Assembly (NCBI GenBank): GCA_016648135.1
Contig: JADDOH010003999.1
Coordinates: forward strand, 28,239 to 92,238
DNA length: 64,000 nt
DNA from: Agrypnia vestita
Taxonomy: Eukaryota > Arthropoda > Insecta > Trichoptera > Phryganeidae
Direction: 5' to 3'
Below are positions 46,735-57,269 of this stretch, in pieces (within the stretch, counting starts at the first letter, position 1; each line of letters begins with the position of its first letter). The position numbers were made by a program, and so were the translations under genes. The notes beneath the pieces are model-generated. The model made no database searches and was not told the origin of the DNA. It was given only the letters and a program-made list of their open reading frames with translations.

Positions 46735-46870
46735 AAGAGACAGTTTTTAGAACCAACTTAAAAATTAAGGGCCTGTTAAGATCGGCGAAGGATCGAGATC
46801 ACTTAAAAACAAAAGGCGTGTATAAACAGTTTTGTTATACAGGTTATAGTTCTAAAGGGGCGTTTAGGTT
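46735..46870 (+). pseudogene. Penelope-like element, linker and start of GIY-YIG endonuclease
   Basis: The plus frame reads TVFRTNLKIKGLLRSAKDRD then HLKTKGVYKQFCYTGYSS. Intact Penelope-like proteins have I-x-x-LLRSxKDxxPLKTPGVYxIPCxCGxxYIGxT at the junction between reverse transcriptase and endonuclease. The LLRSxKD..LKTxGVY core is clear. The sequence departs after the first cysteine. The frame around it (46581-46949) is otherwise chance. The hammerhead-like motif 8 next to it is on the opposite strand, as with inverted terminal repeats of such elements. Confidence 0.65.
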
Positions 46871-46989
46871 AAAATTTAAGTATCCCACGAAATGCGCGAG
46901 CATTATGCGACGGAAGTTCACTTGGAAGTTACGCAGACTTCGAAAGTAGCGGGGGCGATATTATATATGTACGCACGTGCAATTCTCTC

Positions 46990-47580
46990 CAGCTATGTTC
47001 TAATGCGAGGTAAAAAGCAAGCGTTTTTTTAGTGTGCCTAGTTTGGTATAACTTCTTACGCGCATACTTAAGTGCCCACATCTACTTTATTTTAAGGGTT
47101 GCTGGTTATGTCCATTAACCATGGACTCCATTTGGATAACTTTCTCTTAAAAACCCATTTAAAAAAAATATATAAGTTATTTTTTATTTTTCTAAGATAT
47201 TTATTTATATTTGAGATTTGTATTTGATTGTGTCGATGATTATGACTGTTATATATAATTGTATATAATGATATATAATTATTACCTAGTACGTATGATT
47301 ACCCGTCGAATTGTGAAAGATCAATTATCAATTATCGATACAAATCTCAAATAACGGTTATTGTGGAACCGGTTCATTTACCATCACAAATTTATATGAA
47401 TTATCTACCTTTTTATCACAAAATAATTATTAATTAAGATAAATGATGAACTAATCAATTAATTAATCACAAACTAATTATTAAGTCCTGGAATTGTATT
47501 CTCACGATATAAGTACAAAAAATATTTTTACAAATTTTTACAAAATTTTTTCAAAACGAGCAATATGATTTGTTGTGACA
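46990..47580. other. Unassigned AT-rich stretch
   Basis: No feature recognised. Confidence 0.4.
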
Positions 47581-47596
47581 TTATAAATTTAGTATA

Positions 47597-47655
47597 GTAA
47601 AAAAACTGTTTCGTACCTGGTTTTGATGGTGCTATCCTCAAGTAGAGAAGCAACA
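47597..47655 (-). ncRNA. Hammerhead-like motif 9, decayed
   Basis: Minus strand: TTGAGGA, two bases, GCACC..GGTAC (one mismatch), GAAAC, A, GTT. CTGAGGA would fit CUGANGA; the first C is lost. Upstream 47555-47575 again has 'caatatgatttgttgtgaca', the family word seen at 13826 and 40301. Confidence 0.35.
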
Positions 47656-47659
47656 CAGC

Positions 47660-48245
47660 GAACAACAGCCGCAGTGAAGATGCAAACATTACGTCACCAT
47701 TATCTGCCTACTCCTTGGGGCAGAATCACTTCACTCCAGATGTATAATTTTCACTTCAAATTATATATTTCACTTATCACATTGTCGACTAGTAAGAACT
47801 TTATTCAGTGAACTAAGGTTCAATTATTCACCGGTGTGTGTAAACATCTCACAATTTTTTTAAATAAAACCTACGATTTTTTGTGATTTTATTAATTTAT
47901 TGAAAAAAAATCACAACAGCAAGTCAGCATGCCAGATCCTGAAACAAGGAATAATAAAAATGTTTATAAAATGTACCAAAAACATATTTTTCTTAATTGT
48001 TAAATTTTTTCAATGGTTCCTTTATCTCTGATTTCTTATATAAATAGTAAGTAACTAGTAAGTAACTATATACATAAGACACCAATTTGCAACAATTTTA
48101 ATAATTAAAATAATTGAATTTTGTAATAAAGTGTATTTTTTTAGAGAAACAAAACTGTAAAATGAAATGAACTTCATAAAAATCGCGATAATGACTATGT
48201 TATTGATTTTATTAAAATATGTTATTTTATGCCAGTTAAGTGCTA
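47660..48245. other. Unassigned AT-rich stretch
   Basis: No feature recognised. Confidence 0.4.
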
Positions 48246-48249
48246 AAAT

Positions 48250-48405
48250 AAAGGTTGTTTTTTTAAGAGGTTTCTTTTTCGAAGTGGCAACACATTTTTA
48301 AGCAAAAGCTAATTTGTGCAAGTTTGATTTGTCATTTCACTTTGAATAAACTAACGCCAGAAGAACGCTTAAAAATTGTGAAAAATTATTTATAAAATCC
48401 TAGTA
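48250..48405 (+). pseudogene. mariner element 5' end and transposase start
   Basis: 'aaaggttgtttttttaagag' is a mariner-like terminal repeat and leader. It is followed by a frame reading LTPEERLKIVKNYL and then a stop. Mariner transposases begin near M-x-x-LTPEERLKIVKxYYxN. The element is truncated after the first 15 or so residues. Confidence 0.75.
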
Positions 48406-48559
48406 ATAATGGCATAATATTGTCTTTTCAATAAGGCTTATACCGTGGCCAATATCACGATGTTTATTTGTCTTATTTCATTTTAAAGTTCTATACCTCT
48501 AGAGTTTACTTATAAATTTAAGAATTATGCGATACAAAGCTCAGTAATTAATATATTGC

Positions 48560-49159
48560 AGGCGGGACTTTCATTGCGAATGCATATTTCGGTGTTTTTT
48601 TTTTACGAAAATGTGGGTTTTTATTATTCATTTATATCAGAATGTATATTCTAGACTGCAATTTTTTTAGGGCAATAACTTATTTCTCTAACTCTGTTTT
48701 ATTTATTAACTGTTTAAAATCATCTTTTTATATAAATAAAAAACTTTTTAAAATCAACAAAAAATGTAAAAATTTCTTGCAAATTTTAAACATTATAACT
48801 TTATTAATATTGAATATTTATTAATTACCTTAGTATGGATTTTAGATAATGAAGTACACTTTACACGTATATAAAAATATATTATGCAAATATATAAATA
48901 TTCATTTAAACTTTGCTCCGTCTAGGATACTAAAAACGATTTTTTTGGCCGCGGCCTGTTGATTAATGCTAATATTTTCTTAGTTATTGTGAATAATGTT
49001 CAGTTTATTACTTTTGTATAATAAAAAAGGTTTTATCTAAGTTATTGTCGTAAAAAATTGCAGTTTAGAATATACATTCTGGTATAAATAAATAATAAAA
49101 ACCCACATTTTCGTAAAAAAAAACGCCGAAATATGCATTTGCAGTGAATGTCCAGCCTT
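48560..49159. mobile_element. Foldback element with about 100-bp arms
   Basis: The left arm (48560-48668, 'tgcatatttcggtg' then 'cgaaaatgtgggtttttatt') is the inverse of the right arm (49055-49159), with roughly nine in ten bases equal by eye. The central 390 bp hold a ggccgcggcc palindrome. No coding; the 60-codon plus frame at 48642 is chance. Confidence 0.8.
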
Positions 49160-49164
49160 AAGAA

Positions 49165-49560
49165 TAATTACTTAATAATTACTTCAACATACATACTTCA
49201 ACAAACGTATTATAAATATATAGGGAGGCACGTTGTAACCGATAGGCTTTGTTAGATCAATAAGGTCAATATATGTATTTTTCTGATATTTTATTTTATT
49301 TTTAACATACGCATTATCGACAGGGTTTTAATTACCTATAAATTAAGTCTTTGTAAGACATTATAGTCCAATAAAAAAACATTTAAATATTTACATACTC
49401 TCTGGAAAATTAAAGAATAAGTTTAAAAAATAACAATTTTTGTGGATGAGAAATTAGGAACAATGTAAATTTAAAATTATTAAATATATAAAATCACCAC
49501 GCAAGTGTAGATTGCTTTATTTCGAGGAACGTTCCGAATCACGTGACATGCATTTATGGG
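49165..49560. other. Unassigned AT-rich stretch
   Basis: No feature recognised. Confidence 0.4.
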
Positions 49561-49565
49561 AAGCG

Positions 49566-49782
49566 TATGTGGGGTATGGAAGAAAAGGCAGCAATATCCA
49601 AAAAAATTAATGCAGTCATCGAGGATTATCAATTTATAATTTACTTAATTCGAGATTTTATAACATAGTCTATAAATTAGATACATAAGATCTATAATTC
49701 ATTTTAAATTAGTAATCCTCGGTGACTGCATTCAAATTATTATTTTTTGAATATTTCTGCCTTTGCTTTTATACCCCACATA
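49566..49782. mobile_element. MITE family F, best copy
   Basis: Ends TATGTGGGGTAT and ATACCCCACATA. Long arms follow (aaaggcagcaatatccaaa; tttgaatatttctgccttt) and then 'gcagtcatcgagga'/'tcctcggtgactgc'. 217 bp, non-coding. Confidence 0.85.
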
Positions 49783-49894
49783 TAAACAATATTTTTGTAT
49801 TGTTAAAAAAAATTGTGAGCTAGTAAAACGTTAAAAACCAAAGTAAATAGACACATAAACTAACGTTAATTTTTTGACCGCAATTTGGTACAAC

Positions 49895-50170
49895 GTATGG
49901 TGCCAATTTTTCATTTTCTTCTTTCTTGCACTGTTCCAACTTATTGCCTAGGTAGGTTGTTGGGGTCAGTTTTTCTAGTTCTCAGGCTACAAATTATTCG
50001 GTTCTGAGTGACGCTTTCATCTAGGCAGTTTCTTTGCAGGATTTTGTAGCACTGACTCATCTAGGAGTGCTTATGTCTTCCTCTGTATGACTGTCGATGA
50101 TGTTTCACAGACATTGCCTGCTTTACCCTGTGGTCTGGTGGTTTCCATTTTATTTGCCCATACTGTCTGA
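49895..50170 (-). pseudogene. RTE-like reverse transcriptase tail, second copy
   Basis: The minus strand reads 'accaccagaccacagggtaa' and 'catcgacagtcatacagagg', almost as at 930-1010. It then has 'ctgcctagatgaaagcgtca' and the end 'ggcaataagttggaacagtg'. Same family as 650-1150. Confidence 0.75.
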
Positions 50171-50174
50171 TGTT

Positions 50175-51235
50175 AATACATTCATATTGTTATTACAATC
50201 TTGTTGATTTTAAAACAGATTTGAAAAAGTTAAATTAAATACCCTTAGTTAAAATGTTGCGTTTTATTAAAATAAGTCGTTTGGATTTTTTTAAATACGT
50301 CTAGTTTACTAGGGAATTTAATTATGCAACGATAAATAAATAAATACTTCAACTGCAGTATAAATGTGTCTTAAGCAAAGAGCATCTTCTCTTCTAAAAA
50401 AATAGTTTAGTTTATCTCTGTACATATTTTATACTCTGTGTATGCAACCAATAAACGCCTATTTGTCTGCACTAACCAGAACTGAAAAATGTACGAATTG
50501 AAAATATACAGTGATTAAAATCTACTGTGGAGTTGGAATATTACAGCAGAACAGATTATAAGAGATTCTTCCTTACACTACATAATTGGCTATCGTCAAT
50601 CACTAATGCAGTGACCTTAACAAAACTTTTAAAAATGCGAGATACAGTCGTTCATTTGTGGACGAAAAGTATTAAAAAAGAAACACTTTACATATTTCAC
50701 ATTGTAAATAAAAATATGTAAATCTTCTCTTGGAATATTGTTAGCAAGTCCTTTTACTGGAAAAAAATGAAGCAAAAACTACAGATTACATTTAACCAGC
50801 CTTCGGGCCAGCCTTTCGCCGTGTCTTGTGGAATGTCGAGAGAATCTGATTTCTTGGAAAAAAACAGGGATTTATGAAACAACCCGAGGTACTCTGATTA
50901 AAATTATTCAACTGCAAAACTTCACGGACTTATTCTTGGACTGGAATTTATTCAAATGTTTTCTTTATTTTATTATTTAAACATTTTCTCTCAACGAAAT
51001 ACTCGTACATGCTGCTTTTTCTCTAGAGCATTGCGATATAGCCTGTCGAGTGTTTTGTTTACTGAAATATATTATTTTCCCAGACTCGTCTATTGGTACT
51101 TCGTTTGCCTATTACAAAAATTATTAAGGGTACTCTGATTTCCCTAGAAAAAAATAAACGTTTTTAAAAACCAGTTCGTTAAGGCAACAGGGGGGCATAA
51201 TGTGGTATATAACAATGTGTGAAATTTTTTTTGCC
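50175..51235. other. Unassigned stretch
   Basis: AT-rich with small chance frames (50527, 50956). Nothing recognised. Confidence 0.35.
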
Positions 51236-51239
51236 TAAT

Positions 51240-51785
51240 CTCTTACTTACTTACATAGTTCACATCACACCGTTTCCTCGCGGAAGTAGGCAGAGAGGAT
51301 AGAGCGCTACACTCAACACATAATTTTTGCCTCATCCACATTCATATATCTTCGGTTGACGATTGTTGAGGGTCCTAACAGTGACATCCTTCAGTATCTG
51401 GTTAATTTGTCATGTCGCGTCTCCCGCGATTCGCTCCCGTTCGCTCAACATGCCCAAATAATTTGAGTGATCCTATTTTCATTCTATCCTCTATGCTAAG
51501 ATTAGCTTTACATTCTTTCCTAACATATTCATGCTAGACTTTAACATAAATGGATCTGACACACAAACGTCTAAGTGATCTCATCTCTATCGCATTCAGT
51601 CTACTTTTGTTCCTCTTCTGCCAGCTCCAGGCTTCACTTCCGTGCATCAGGGCTTGTACCAGAATCCTCATTATCCATTACCTACCACTATTCTTGCCTC
51701 GGTAGACATGTTTCTATTAGAAATTATTTCGTTCAAAGCACCGTTCACCCTATTTCTCGCAGTCATAATTCAAAAATACATATAC
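51240..51785 (-). pseudogene. Non-LTR reverse transcriptase tail, copy of 19430
   Basis: 'cacaccgtttcctcgcggaa', 'gccagctccaggcttcactt' and 'ttcaaagcaccgttcaccct' match 19450-20030 in order, with the (AAGT)n tail at 51241-51254. Several deletions. Confidence 0.8.
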
Positions 51786-51789
51786 ATGC

Positions 51790-52130
51790 CCAAGCGCTTC
51801 AGACGCCTCATCACAGTTGATTGGTCAACTAGAGAAGGGGGACCCACCACACACCCAGGGCCGTTATACAAGCAATAGCTCCCATATCGTTCCTACACTT
51901 TCGCCACCCGTGTTTCCACGGCATTTTTTTAGGGTTAAATTAGGCATGCTTACAGTCCCGCTGACACTCATGGGAATGCGAGCGGGATGGAGAGGCATCC
52001 ACACAAAACCTCTTCACCGTCTCTGAGGGGAGGGACAAATAGCAATTGGGACATACTTATTATCCATTAAGTGGGAATAATAAGTTACATAAATACAAGA
52101 AATGCCACAGTTGATGTACAAAATATTGAT
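51790..52130. other. Unassigned less AT-rich stretch
   Basis: Open plus frames at 51642-52026 run out of the retroelement into unknown sequence. No domain. Confidence 0.3.
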
Positions 52131-52135
52131 ATATA

Positions 52136-52262
52136 ATGATTGCTCTATTCCCATCATTAGCACAATCTCACTGGTAGTCAGAAATGGATCAGCGTCAATT
52201 GTGACTTTCAACATATCATCAAGCAGACTTTGAAGACCACGCGGTTCTGGTTCATCCGCCAA
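52136..52262 (-). pseudogene. mariner-like transposase fragment (second lineage)
   Basis: The minus frame starts ADEPEPRGLQSLLDDMLKVT then IDADPFLTTSEIVLMMGIEQ. This follows the mariner second DNA-binding helix-turn-helix (xxxRxGRPxxLDxDxLxxxIExDPxxTxxEIAxxLGVxxST). It breaks off before the WVPHxL box. Confidence 0.7.
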
Positions 52263-52264
52263 TT

Positions 52265-53325
52265 AAATTTTGAAAATTTTTAATTTTCAAAATTTGGAAT
52301 TTTGAAATTTAAAAATTCGGAATTTCGAAAAATACCTATATGTGTATCTAACTTAAATAGAATCTTCTCCGTCTACTTTGAACTCAGACTTTGAAATGGA
52401 TTTAAGTTGCCAAAATAGTGATTAAACCTTTAAAAAATTCATTAAGTAACCAATGACGTTAATTCAATTAATTGATAGGCATCTAAAAAATCACAAGAGT
52501 TTTCTACTATTCTCTGGCTGGTCTAAAACTGAATATAAAGTGTAAAAAAAAACTTTATTCAATATGATAACAGATTAACAGAACAGAAAAAATTTAGAAA
52601 CAGATGTTATTCGTCAGTTCAATGACATTTTTTGGAAATGTAATAAAATTGTGAAATGGAATCATTACATTTTGTTCTATTATTGAAATAAAACAACAAT
52701 AGAATACAAAATTGAACATTTATTACTCCTTTTATATTAACTCGTGGCGTCTGCTTGCTTGCCGGCTTGCCGTCAAAAAAACTTGGATCGATTTTTGACC
52801 CTTTTCCCGTAATCCAATCGAGCTGAAACTTGGCAAGTAGACTCGTGGCGACGATCAAGAAGATCTATCAAATTTTTGTTAAAAAAAAATAATTATAGAA
52901 TAATTTCGGATTTTTAGATATTTTATTGGTTTTTTCAAATTGGAATCATTAGAAAAGTTTGATTAGCAACGGCTGCTCGATAACGTCGCGGAATATTTTC
53001 TAAATTTGAATTACTCCGTCGGTATACATAATAGGTACTTCACTACGAATGTCGAAAATCTAAATTGATTGACAAATGTTTTTAGAATTTAATCTTCAAA
53101 GCATGAAGTGTCTTATCAAAGCTCAAAACATCTGACATTTTAGAAATACATTAAATTACTGTAAGTTTAGTGTTATGTAATATGTTTTTATTCGCCTTTA
53201 ATTGTTGTTATATTTTACAAAGAAAGGGAGTATAATAAAAACTTGGTTTTTATGGGCTACTTTTTTTTGTATTTTTATTTAATTAAAGAAAAAACTTCAC
53301 AAACACAAATGTTTGTAAACAAGAT
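52265..53325. other. Unassigned stretch
   Basis: 52262-52330 is a run of overlapping aaatttt/aattttg palindromes. 52735-52860 is less AT-rich with a repeated 'ctcgtggcg' (52741, 52842). No gene. Confidence 0.35.
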
Positions 53326-53326
53326 A

Positions 53327-53710
53327 TATTATTGATGACTCATAGAGATGAAATAATATATTTTTTTTAAGAGAAAGTAGATATGAAAGCCTCAATAGCC
53401 TCAGGTAGATACCTCATTATTGACATCTGTACTTAATTAAGGGAATCAAAAGCTTTAGACGCCGGTGGCGCTAAATAATAAATTACATCACACGTGTAAA
53501 ACGAGTTGTGCATCTTAAATATATATATTACTTCCAAAAAAATTATAGATCTGATACTCTATCATGGGTGGAAATGGTGAACGTTACATTGTGTAAAGTG
53601 ATTACTTAGGCCAGCTATACGATAGGTCGTTAGCACTATGAACAAAGGCTTTCATACCTACTTTCCCTCAAAAAAATATAAAATTTCGTCTCTATGTGAC
53701 ATCTATAATA
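53327..53710. mobile_element. MITE family G, full-length diverged copy
   Basis: Ends TATTATTGATGACTCATAGA and, inverted, TATTATAGATGTCACATAGA. The interior 'ggtgaacgttacattgtgta' and 'cgccggtggcgctaa' match 41205-41570. Confidence 0.85.
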
Positions 53711-54217
53711 TATCCTGTATAAGAATGTCCTCTGGGATAAAAATCCAGAACTATGTTCTTGAAAAATTTGAGCGAACTCAAAATATTCAAATATTTTTAG
53801 TTAAAAGTAGGAAAAAAAACAATTCTCAAGGGAAAAACCGATAAATCGCTTAATATAATAATATATAATGTTTAATTTGGTAACTGAATATTGATAACGA
53901 GACAAGGAATATTGCCAGTGAATAAATTATTGTATGCTCGGCAGATTTTCACTGCATCAGAGTGTAGTCCAGAATTAGTTCTGCTTGTTGGAATATTGAA
54001 TAGATGGTGAGATCATGGTACTCGTGACGAGACACGGAAATTCATTAGTGACATGAGGGTGGACAGTTGAATTAGATGTACATATGATATAGTCTGTGTA
54101 GCCAATCCAGTTACTATTAACAACTAACAGTAACTATTAATATTCGAATAATTTCACTACCCGGTAATCATTAATGATTCCAGGCTGGGTTAGTTAATTT
54201 AATAAATAATTCAATTA

Positions 54218-54395
54218 GTTGACCAAATTTATTAATCAATTAGAAAGACGTATAGAAAAATAAAATCCAAGAAAAAATATTTAGCCGCTACCGGGATTCG
54301 AACCACGGATCTCCCCCTATCCTATGCAGGCGCGTTTTTCGTGGATATGATTTTTCTGTACGTCTTTCTAATTGATTAATGAATTTGGTTTTAAA
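54218..54395. mobile_element. Foldback family B, short copy
   Basis: Arms 'ttattaatcaattagaaaga' and 'tctttctaattgattaatga' surround 'ccgggattcgaaccacggat'. The second tRNA-like part seen at 12090 is deleted. Confidence 0.75.
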
Positions 54396-54774
54396 TTTCA
54401 CGGAACTTTGTTTAGAAAAAATTTTAACTTCACAATAAGAATGTGTTTTTGAATATAAATTAGTTGGCGTTTACTTAGTGGAATTCCATTTGTAATTATT
54501 ATATTAATAAAATACAAACTTTGTTTTTTCCACTGTTCTATTTTTAAAACATAACAACATGTTTCCTACATGTTAAAGGTACATAAAAGGTGCCTTACAA
54601 TCATAACTTTTCGGAATATGAAAATCACATTATAAAAAATAATCACACATTCAACAATACATAAATACACATCCTACATAAATAGTCATGCGATCTAAAT
54701 TAAAATAATTTAGAAACACCTGAAATCCATAAAAACCTAAACGCAACAAATAACATCATCAGTAATCAAATATG

Positions 54775-54930
54775 TACAACCCTTTACATCACACCTTCTC
54801 ACAATGTTCCCGCTCTTCTAGCACCAAAACACCCCCTTCCACTTCTAGTGAATCCACAACCCATTCATCAGACATCCACTCCCGCACACCTCAGTCTCAA
54901 CTCACCTGCAGAAAGAAACGGAGGTTTATA
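54775..54930 (-). other. C-rich segment, possible transcribed minus-strand sequence
   Basis: The plus strand is unusually rich in C and A (cccgctcttctagcaccaaa, acacccccttccacttctag). Read on the minus strand it begins after tttctttctgcag|GTGAGT, so an acceptor and a donor overlap there. No frame is convincing. A repeat or a 3' UTR are alternatives. Confidence 0.25.
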
Positions 54931-55230
54931 AGAAGCATGTAGTGTTATAAGAATAAAATAATGGAAAAAAAAACAAGTTTGTGTTTTATTCATAAATACA
55001 TTGTACACTGCACTGAAGTCCTTATAAAACAAATCTAACAGACCTATATACTCTGTTAGATTTATTTTACATCAATAACACATTAATTTTACCAGTAAGT
55101 AGTAGGTATAACAACAATTTTCCTTCCATTAAACTTTGAACGAAGTCCGCTAGATGTCACCAGAACTTCCAGTTCATATTTAAAACCAGTATCTTTCAAC
55201 GTATCTCATTTCATATACCTATTATAATAA

Positions 55231-55275
55231 ATTTACGACGGACAGATGAACAGGCAACGAAATTATTATATTTGA
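55231..55275 (-). mobile_element. Helitron-like left-end fragment
   Basis: 'aacgaaattattatatttga' preceded by cggacagatgaacagg. Confidence 0.5.
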
Positions 55276-55577
55276 TAATAAATCGAAAAGCCTTGTGACG
55301 AGTATTGCATAGTGACGTGATAAGCAGCTTATTTAATGCAGGCGACCGATTCATCTAAACATAATCATTTCGCTTGTAACGATATTGGCCTATTCAAATA
55401 GACATTGCTGAAAAATTATACGAAAATATCTATCTGCTAAAAGCTCATGATAAGGAGAAGCCCCATAATTCATAAATACTCTATAATTAAATATCTGCCG
55501 GATAAGTAGGTGCGGGCCTTTATTATTTCTTATTAGCCTTTATTATTTCTGCACGCGGGCGTGTAAAGCAGGCTTTA

Positions 55578-55916
55578 TGTTATTTTATTCTGATGAAGCG
55601 AGCCAATCAAAAACGGTTGTCCGCGGAACGGATTCGACCAATAGGAGGCGTTCTAAGAGATAGACCTTTACCTTTACACGTCGGTTGGAGTCAAAAATGG
55701 CGAGAAATTTAGACTATATAAGCCATACAAATTCGAGGATCGCTCTTCTTTCTTCAGCATCAACGTCGGCCGGAGGCTCTTGTGGAGAGAGGACCGAAAT
55801 ACCATCAGTGAGTCACAGAGGCAGCAACACTCGAAGATACAGCTAAGCATTTTCAATATTATTTATTTCTATTGCCTTTTTCGTGTATTCAATTTAGAAC
55901 TTTCTGGATCGTAACA
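55578..55916 (+). other. LTR-like sequence with promoter elements
   Basis: Begins TGTTA and ends TAACA, 339 bp. It contains gaccaatagg (CCAAT box) at about 55637 and tatataag (TATA box) at about 55715, followed about 30 bp later by an initiator-like tcttcagcatc. This layout fits a retrovirus-like LTR. The flanking bases do not match as a target duplication, no second LTR was found in the window and no primer-binding TGG follows at once, so it is a candidate only. Confidence 0.35.
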
Positions 55917-56700
55917 AATATTGATACATGTTGTGGATTGTTTTGTTACGTATTTTGGGCCTAGGGATAATTATTACTATACGCGCTTCGGATTTAATAT
56001 ACAAGAAATCGTAATATTGCGACTGTGATAATTCCAGCGGGGGAATTATTGCATAACGCTTATGAAATATATAATTCTGTCGCTGTTCATATGAAAAATC
56101 ATTTAAATTTGATATTCATATATTACCAAAGATATAAAGGCTTTAAAATGGAATACTTTACTGACGAAGGGTGTTTCGTGTTTGTTTGTGGGATTTAAAA
56201 TTCAGAATAATTATGTATATTTAATGTCGCGAGGTTCGGAATGTACGAGAGATTCTTCAGGGCGGATGTATCCTTATGCAAAAGAATGCTTTGTTATCTA
56301 TACTGGCGATTGAATACACGGATTTCTATATGATCTGTATTATTTTGGGGATAATTCGGAGTATTTATGTGGTTTTAATATCTCGATTGTCAGAGTGATA
56401 TAAATTCAAATCGTGCGAGAAGTTTCCTACTAATAATATATTTTAAAAATGAATCTGGATTTTATAATTATTTTATTAAAACACGGATGTGAGATTATTG
56501 AACTCGTTACATGTTTGTATTGCGTATCATTAGGCAATCGTTAAACACGATTTGTTCCTATCAAGTTCTTATAAAGACGTATTTCGAATTGTATATATTG
56601 TATCTATTTAGATTAAGCCGCATTTATTAATTCTAGAAAGGGTTTTCTGCTTCAAATGCAAGATATTATTTACAGGTCAGCCTGGCATATGAATAAAAAT
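55917..56700. other. Unassigned less AT-rich stretch
   Basis: No open frame. Includes 'attccagcgggggaattatt' and several gcg-containing words unlike the surrounding AT-rich DNA. Confidence 0.3.
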
Positions 56701-56730
56701 TGTTATACTACCGCCGTCTATCGAACCCAA

Positions 56731-57190
56731 ACAAGTTGACCTTCGGTCTTCCGTAGCCGTGATAGTTATTCATATGACATTGTTCTTATTCATTCAATAG
56801 TAGATATTTGAAATGTTTTTTTTTACAACATATTCCATTATTGTGGGTCGTTTGCGGTTAGATCAGGGGTAGTTAACCTTCGGTCTCCCGTAGCCGTGAT
56901 AGTTTTCATATGACATTGTTTTATTCATTCAATATTAGATATTTGAAATGTTTTCTAGAACATTATTCACTATTGTGGGCAGTTCGCGGTGTGTTCAGGG
57001 GTGGTTAACCTTCGGCCATCCGTAATCGCGATAGTTATTCATATGACATTGTTTTTATTCATTCAATATTAGATATTTGAAATGTTTTCTACAACATTTT
57101 CCATTATTGTGGGCAGTTCGCGGTTTGTTCAGGGGTAGTTAACCTTCGGTCTTCCGTGATCACGTTATTTACTTATATGACAGATTGTTT
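56731..57190. repeat. Tandem repeat, about 134-bp unit, three and a half copies
   Basis: 'gttaaccttcggtctcccgt' begins units at about 56741, 56878, 57010 and 57144 (spacings 137, 132, 134). Each unit continues with catatgacattg, 'tattcattcaatattagata' and 'ttattgtgggcagttcgcgg'. Confidence 0.92.
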
Positions 57191-57269
57191 TGCTTTGTTC
57201 GTTTAATATAAGTAATATCATATTTTTATGAGTTACCGTAATTATTTATCTATATGATTTTATTATTGA

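Noticed and set aside
46581..46949. A 122-codon gene
   Set aside because: Only the middle has family resemblance (Penelope-like linker); the rest is chance extension.
55578..55916. A solo LTR with target duplication
   Set aside because: The bases before TGTTA (cttta) and after TAACA (aatat) do not match, so a solo LTR is not supported; retained only as LTR-like.
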